A DNA stretch of 64,000 bases. It comes from Hofstenia miamia (lineage: Eukaryota > Xenacoelomorpha > Acoela > Hofsteniidae). The position numbers and the translations under genes were made by a program. Shown piece by piece: positions 60,501 through 64,000 of this stretch. Location of the stretch: NCBI GenBank assembly GCA_900660155.1, contig CABFPE010000119.1, positions 1,276,151-1,340,150 on the forward strand. The letters run 5' to 3'. The notes beneath the pieces were generated by a model. That model was not told where the DNA came from and ran no database searches. It worked only from the letters and a program-made list of their open reading frames with translations. Numbering within the stretch: the stretch's first letter is position 1; every line of letters starts with the position of its first letter.

Positions 60501-61363
60501 TCAGTTTGAAGTTGGTTTGCAATTTTTTTCCCAGAAATATAGGGATTTTTGAGAGCAATTGCGACTGTTTTCTGAATGAATTTTCCAATAATTTTTCGAG
60601 AGCGTCCACTTCCTTTTCTTCTTTTGAGAGATTCTCCTTGTCGAATTTTTTTCAGCTTTCGAAAATAAGTTTGCGATGTCGCAAAGGCGTTTTCAAGCTG
60701 TTCCAACGTTTCCATTCCGAAGAAATCAAGTAGAAACTTTGCAAAGCAAAACAATTTGTTTGGTAAGTGTTTTCAAATAATTACGAAGTACCAGTTTAAT
60801 TAATTACTTTTTTGTTTGACCATTTTAAAGTTCAAAAAATTCTCGTTGTCTTTTATTTTTATGGTTTTCCTCTAAAACGTCTCAATACGTTTCCACAAAG
60901 CGTGAAAAAATAGGTGTTCAGTCTCATTTTTTTTGCAGCCAACTATACTTGTTGCCATAAATATTTTGCAAAATTGAGTTACTTATTGCTTTAGATTCCT
61001 GTCTACCTCACTCATTTTCCAGATGGAACATCTTTACAAAATGGTTTGCATTGGGCGCAAATGGTGAAAAGCAATAAAACTCAAATGTATAATTATGGAA
61101 AATCTGGTAATTTAGCCCACTACAATCAGACTACTCCACCTATTTATGATCTGTCAAAAATTACAGTACCTATTGGGCTGTACTCAGGGACAAACGACTA
61201 TCTTGCAGATCCAGAAGATGTTGCTGTATTAGTACATAATATTGCAAAGACTCTTAAGGTTCACAAGGTATATGATCAATACAATCACTTCGATTTTGTG
61301 TGGGGAGATAACTCATATCAAACAGTGTATAAGGATGTACTACAATTTTTTGAGTCAGATTAA
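57597..61363 (+). CDS. Acid (lysosomal/gastric-type) lipase, complete
   Basis: Three exons, 57597-57933, 58837-59303 and 60995-61363, with GT-AG introns of 903 and 1691 bp, give 390 residues; family members are about 400. The family hydrolyses triacylglycerols or cholesteryl esters in the gut lumen or lysosome. Residues 1-18 form a short signal peptide. IEYWGYPCMQYEATTEDGYI (33-52) is the conserved lid/N-terminal motif, MMHG (75-78) the oxyanion region, and GHSQG (163-167) holds the nucleophile Ser165. Asp336 in SGTNDYLAD and His366 in YNHFDFVWG complete the triad. Both splice junctions restore conserved text: WMGNIRG-NVYS and YTR-IPVYLTHFPDGTS. Several N-glycosylation sequons (for example N28, N229, N265, N312) fit a secreted protein. 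A Tc1-like transposon occupies most of intron 2. An AATAAA at 61767 is a possible polyadenylation signal. The start is the first ATG giving a signal peptide. Confidence 0.93.
59702..60715 (-). CDS. Tc1-like transposase (DD34E), frame open but gapped
   Basis: From ATG at 60715 (METLEQLENAF) the frame runs to 59702, about 337 codons including an assembly gap. It cuts and pastes the element by recognising the terminal repeats. The first part carries helix-turn-helix DNA-binding sequence (GSGRSRKI, NPYISGKKIANQLQ, SVHETTVQRTLKKSG). The catalytic core follows: first Asp in VWITDECVFQLH, second Asp in ILQQDGATPHTS, and Glu in SADLSPIENVW. There are 34 residues between the last two, the DD34E spacing of Tc1. 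No stop or frameshift is seen outside the gap. An upstream extension of the frame lacks an ATG before a stop, so I chose 60715. The 85-N gap falls just before MPYADALYDDG, a position where relatives have only a few residues. Confidence 0.9.
   Translation of the reverse strand: METLEQLENAFATSQTYFRKLKKIRQGESLKRRKGSGRSRKIIGKFIQKTVAIALKNPYISGKKIANQLQTEADISVHETTVQRTLKKSGVTKIGRKNRLLITKEHQEKRLNFVKDWKDYTFEDVWITDECVFQLHRNKVQVWSSKKCPRPTKAVPKFDQKIMVWGALSYRGFYLKILDGKATIDSQRYCQIIAEXXXXXXXXXXXXXXXXXXXXXXXXXXXXXMPYADALYDDGWILQQDGATPHTSAKTKNWFSENNIQFLQWPPSSADLSPIENVWQILKNDVEKKNPKNISDLKEKIQESQHILTSEMKSNLMKSVSVRLNEVISTGGKQIRL
60045..60129. other. Assembly gap (85 N) in the transposase
   Basis: N from 60045 to 60129, between the region coding QRYCQIIAE and that coding MPYADAL. 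Confidence 0.98.
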
Positions 61364-61706
61364 AAAAGTTTTTGTTTATAGTGTACTTCACTTTAGGAAA
61401 CTTTGATAAACCAATATAGATATAGAATAACGGACATAAAATAACAGGAAAATTAACTATTTGCGGATTTGTAAGAGAGGACGTCAAACTAAAAAGTGAA
61501 ATTATTGTTCATGAATGAAACTATTGAGAAATGTTAAAATCCCAATAGTATAACACCACTTTACAAATCTTGTCTACTTGAATTGTTACTTTTTATATAC
61601 AATATAAAATAATTTTATAAATCTTTTTGATGAGCATTGAAAGCAAATAATAAGTTAAGAGTAAATTATTACTAGTTTTCGCAACACTATTATTTTTATT
61701 GTTTCA

Positions 61707-61737
<31 letters not shown>

Positions 61738-62390
61738 TAGATTGAATTAAAAAGTTGAAAATTGGCAATAAAGTGATACTTTTATATAGCAGACACTCCA
61801 TTTAAAATCTAAATAAATAATTATTTACATAAATCGATATTTCTATAAAGTCTTGAAAGTTTATTGATGTCGAACTGCAATAATACTTACTTTTTAATGA
61901 TAAAATGAACTTGGATTTAAAATTTTTGCTTTCGAAATGTTAGCAAACTTGTTTAAAACTTAAAATTTTGAAAAAAAATGTATTCCCTACAAAAAATAGA
62001 CAACTTAGAATGGATGTGTATCCAACGATATTCATTAAAAAAAGAATTAAACTTTTCACATGGATGAAATTAACTATTCCAACCGGTGACAAATCAAATG
62101 AATAACTATTACTACGCTAATATTTGAAAAAAATAATAATCAATGCAATTTCCTCATTTTTGTAGTAGGTGCAGGAAATTTCATGTTTATTTGCATTCAT
62201 AGAAAAATTACAACTTATATTTATATATATATTCTTTTGTAAAACATCACGACAAACAAGATCTCCTGTAGATAAACGTATGCTGATACATACCAGAGCC
62301 GGAAATATCAATTGGGTAAGATTAATATTCACTCAGGTATTAACTTAGTTTAAATCAGCTGAAGTGAGTCAATTGGTTTTGTTGGACATT
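61364..62390. other. Lipase 3' region and spacer
   Basis: Likely lipase 3' UTR, with AATAAA at 61767-61772 as one possible signal, and a (TA)n run at about 61708-61733. No further gene seen. Confidence 0.5.
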
Positions 62391-62399
62391 TTTGTCTCA

Positions 62400-62700
62400 T
62401 AATGTTTGGCACAACAGATGCTTCGTTTTCATCAGCAAAATACAAGGGCAAAAGAAAGTGAAGAAAATATGCAGGAATCTATTTTCAAATTTACAGATTT
62501 TGTCGAAAAATTCATCTGAACGAATATGTAAAGCTTATTCATCCAGAGGCAATATTGTTGTTAAATCGTATTGAGGAAAACTTTTAAATGTCAGTAAAAG
62601 TACGAAGCATCTTGAAGTGTTTCAACAAACTTTTTTGCGATATGACTGGGCTGAAACCAAGGTGTAAACCTTGGCTGGAACTCAAGCTAATTTGGTATAT
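62400..62700 (+). pseudogene. Possible retroelement ORF1-like remnant
   Basis: The plus strand encodes LSKNSSERICKAYSSRGNIV, VKSY, a stop, then GKLLNVSKSTKHLEVF. The order resembles the end of ORF1 proteins of CR1/L2-type LINEs, where a short basic stretch is followed by a G.I.V......I.S..DL motif. The match is short and the frame contains stops, so the identification is weak. Confidence 0.25.
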
Positions 62701-62845
62701 GGATTATTTGGTGCCAAAACGCACAACTAGACAATATCTGATGTAAATGGGAATTAGAGGACTCAAAGCCTCTCAAAAACCCATTTTATCACAAATTTGT
62801 GGAAATATTTGTTTTGGTGTGGTGCACACAATGACATTTGTTCGA

Positions 62846-63125
62846 AATGTTTCATTTTTCATTTTCGTTTTTCATTCTTTGTTTTCATTTTTCAAATTTA
62901 AATTTAATTTTTAACTAAGACTTTATTAAATAATAAAAATAAACATGAAAAATGAAAAACGAAATTGAAATGTTTAATTTTTCATTTTCGTTTTCCAGTT
63001 TTCTTTTAAAAAAATTAAAAAATGGAAATTTGCAAAGTGAAAATGAAAAATGGTCATTTCCGTTTTTCAATTTCAATTTTCATTTAATCTTTCTAAATGA
63101 TCAAAATGAAAAATGAAAAACCGAA
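62846..63125. repeat. Self-complementary TTTTTCATT / AATGAAAAA tract
   Basis: About 280 bp built from many copies of TTTTTCATTTTCGTTTTTC-like words and their complements (GAAAAATGAAAAACG). Both orientations alternate, so the strand can fold back on itself extensively. It looks like an expanded inverted low-complexity repeat. No target duplication was identified. Confidence 0.75.
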
Positions 63126-63835
63126 TTGAATTGGCCACCTGGTACCTGCATAGATTGAGAAACGTATTATTTATTGTTTTACATTAAAATATTTATAATT
63201 TTATACTTTTGTTTTTCGTTTAGAAATGGCTTTACTTGCTTAAGATCTTTGTCATCTGTGCAATATTCATAATTAATTTTGGATAAAATCAATGCCTCAG
63301 AAAATTGATTGACCAACTGTACTATTTTGAACAAAAAGGTCAATTGCATGCCATTTGATGAAGATTCAATAATACCAATTTTACTAATCCCATGTATTTT
63401 TCATCAATGATAATATTAAAAATTGTAAAAAATCCTTAGATCTATATGATTGCATCATCTTTTACCACGTATTAGAAAATATTAATTGAAAAATGTCCAA
63501 AAAATATCAGAATTAGTCTTTGAAGTAAACATTCTTAGTCCCCTTTCCTTATTGATAGCCCCTATTAGGAGGAAAATCATTCATATGTGCTTTGTTTATA
63601 GTAATCCAGTTGAATTCTACTAATCGTTTAAAATCCACAATAATGGCATTCTGCTTAAAACTGTTAAAAACTTTGTAAAAGTCCACTACTAAATCTGGTA
63701 CATATGCAATGAAATTACATTTTGCAAAATGTGAAAGTCGGTCCTATTTTTGGTTAACTCAGTTTCGCTTAATAATCACAGTACGATTTTTGCAGCAATA
63801 TCTGCAGCAAACGATTGACGATTATTAGTTTCCAT
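63126..63835. other. AT-rich spacer, no gene seen
   Basis: Nothing recognised before the partial minus-strand frame at the window edge. Confidence 0.45.
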
Positions 63836-64000
63836 TTACCTAATGTACCAAATTTGGTCAGTAAAATCCAGTTTGCACTTGTTGTAGTCGATTGTGTGGC
63901 CAGCAGTCTCCCAGTATGCAGCAATAGCCTTTGCTTCCATACCGTAACGTACTTCAAGGTCTGACACTTTTGTTGATATAGTTTCATAATTTGAAGCCAC
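63836..64000 (-). CDS. Partial coding segment, possibly a GIY-YIG retroelement tail
   Basis: An open minus-strand frame enters from beyond 64000 and runs 54 codons to a TAA. It includes GMEAKAIAAYWETAGHTIDY and KLDFTDQIWYIR. The pattern AIA...W...GHTID......F......R resembles the last part of GIY-YIG domains, especially of Penelope-like retroelements (AEH.W..GH.ID...K......W..R...E). Base composition is less AT-biased than the flanking DNA, so coding origin is likely. A possible splice donor, GGTAAAT, overlaps the stop, so a host exon is the alternative. Confidence 0.4.
   Translation of the reverse strand: MASNYETISTKVSDLEVRYGMEAKAIAAYWETAGHTIDYNKCKLDFTDQIWYIR

Larger units (their letters stand above)
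59582..60945 (-). mobile_element. Tc1-like transposon inside lipase intron 2
   Basis: The element is about 1364 bp with TA at both sides (59580-59581 and 60946-60947). Its terminal repeats start TAGTTGGCTGCAAAAAAAA at both ends and differ by one base over the first 25 or so. It is transcribed opposite to the lipase. Near-identical ends and an open transposase frame point to a recent insertion. Removing it would leave an intron of about 325 bp. Confidence 0.93.

Noticed and set aside
60395-60733. 112-codon plus frame
   Set aside because: Antisense shadow of the Tc1-like transposase.
1-64000. CRISPR arrays, tRNA or rRNA genes
   Set aside because: No regularly spaced repeats of the right kind, and no cloverleaf with T-arm consensus was seen by eye.

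Overview
The window is an AT-rich stretch of an animal nuclear genome. The evidence is spliced genes with GT-AG introns (an acid lipase and an amphiphysin-like N-BAR protein), a heterotrimeric G-protein alpha subunit, long gene-poor intergenic DNA, many (TA)n tracts, and Tc1/mariner, hAT-type and piggyBac-type elements. An invertebrate seems likely, but nothing in the sequence fixes the phylum.

Layout. From 1 to about 47.6 kb I find no convincing host gene. This part is AT-rich spacer with short terminal-inverted-repeat elements. At least seven look hAT-derived from 8-bp target duplications (1815-2057, 7999-8335, 15506-15774, 16673-17014, 17297-17542, 28387-28712, 43111-43248), and three more are less certain. 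There is one piggyBac-type element (17036-17238), a pair of TA-flanked elements carrying a TTAGGG-like core (25777-26010, 51658-51838), a near-complete but frameshifted Tc1-like element (30529-31866), and mariner/Tc1 relics at 5931-6589, 21236-21660 and about 22570-22680.

The genes lie in the last 17 kb. On the minus strand are a two-exon N-BAR protein of 277 residues (47620-48596) and an intronless, divergent G-alpha of 364 residues (49484-50578). On the plus strand is a complete three-exon acid lipase of 390 residues (57597-61363). Its second intron carries a young-looking Tc1-like transposon (59582-60945) whose transposase frame is open apart from an assembly gap. The last 1.6 kb holds remnants of possible retroelement proteins and a strongly self-complementary low-complexity tract.

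Assembly notes. Three single-N positions (13624, 30444, 56215) join immediately adjacent, near-identical copies of 114, 434 and 424 bp. These look like unmerged contig overlaps rather than biology. A fourth N (11555) ends a 136-bp block that recurs 765 bp downstream. Both large N gaps (24853-25761 and 41556-41740) are flanked by (TA)n. I see no CRISPR array, tRNA, rRNA or operon. No clearly new system is evident; the most notable items are the intronless G-alpha, the density of small hAT-type elements, and the fresh Tc1 insertion in the lipase gene.
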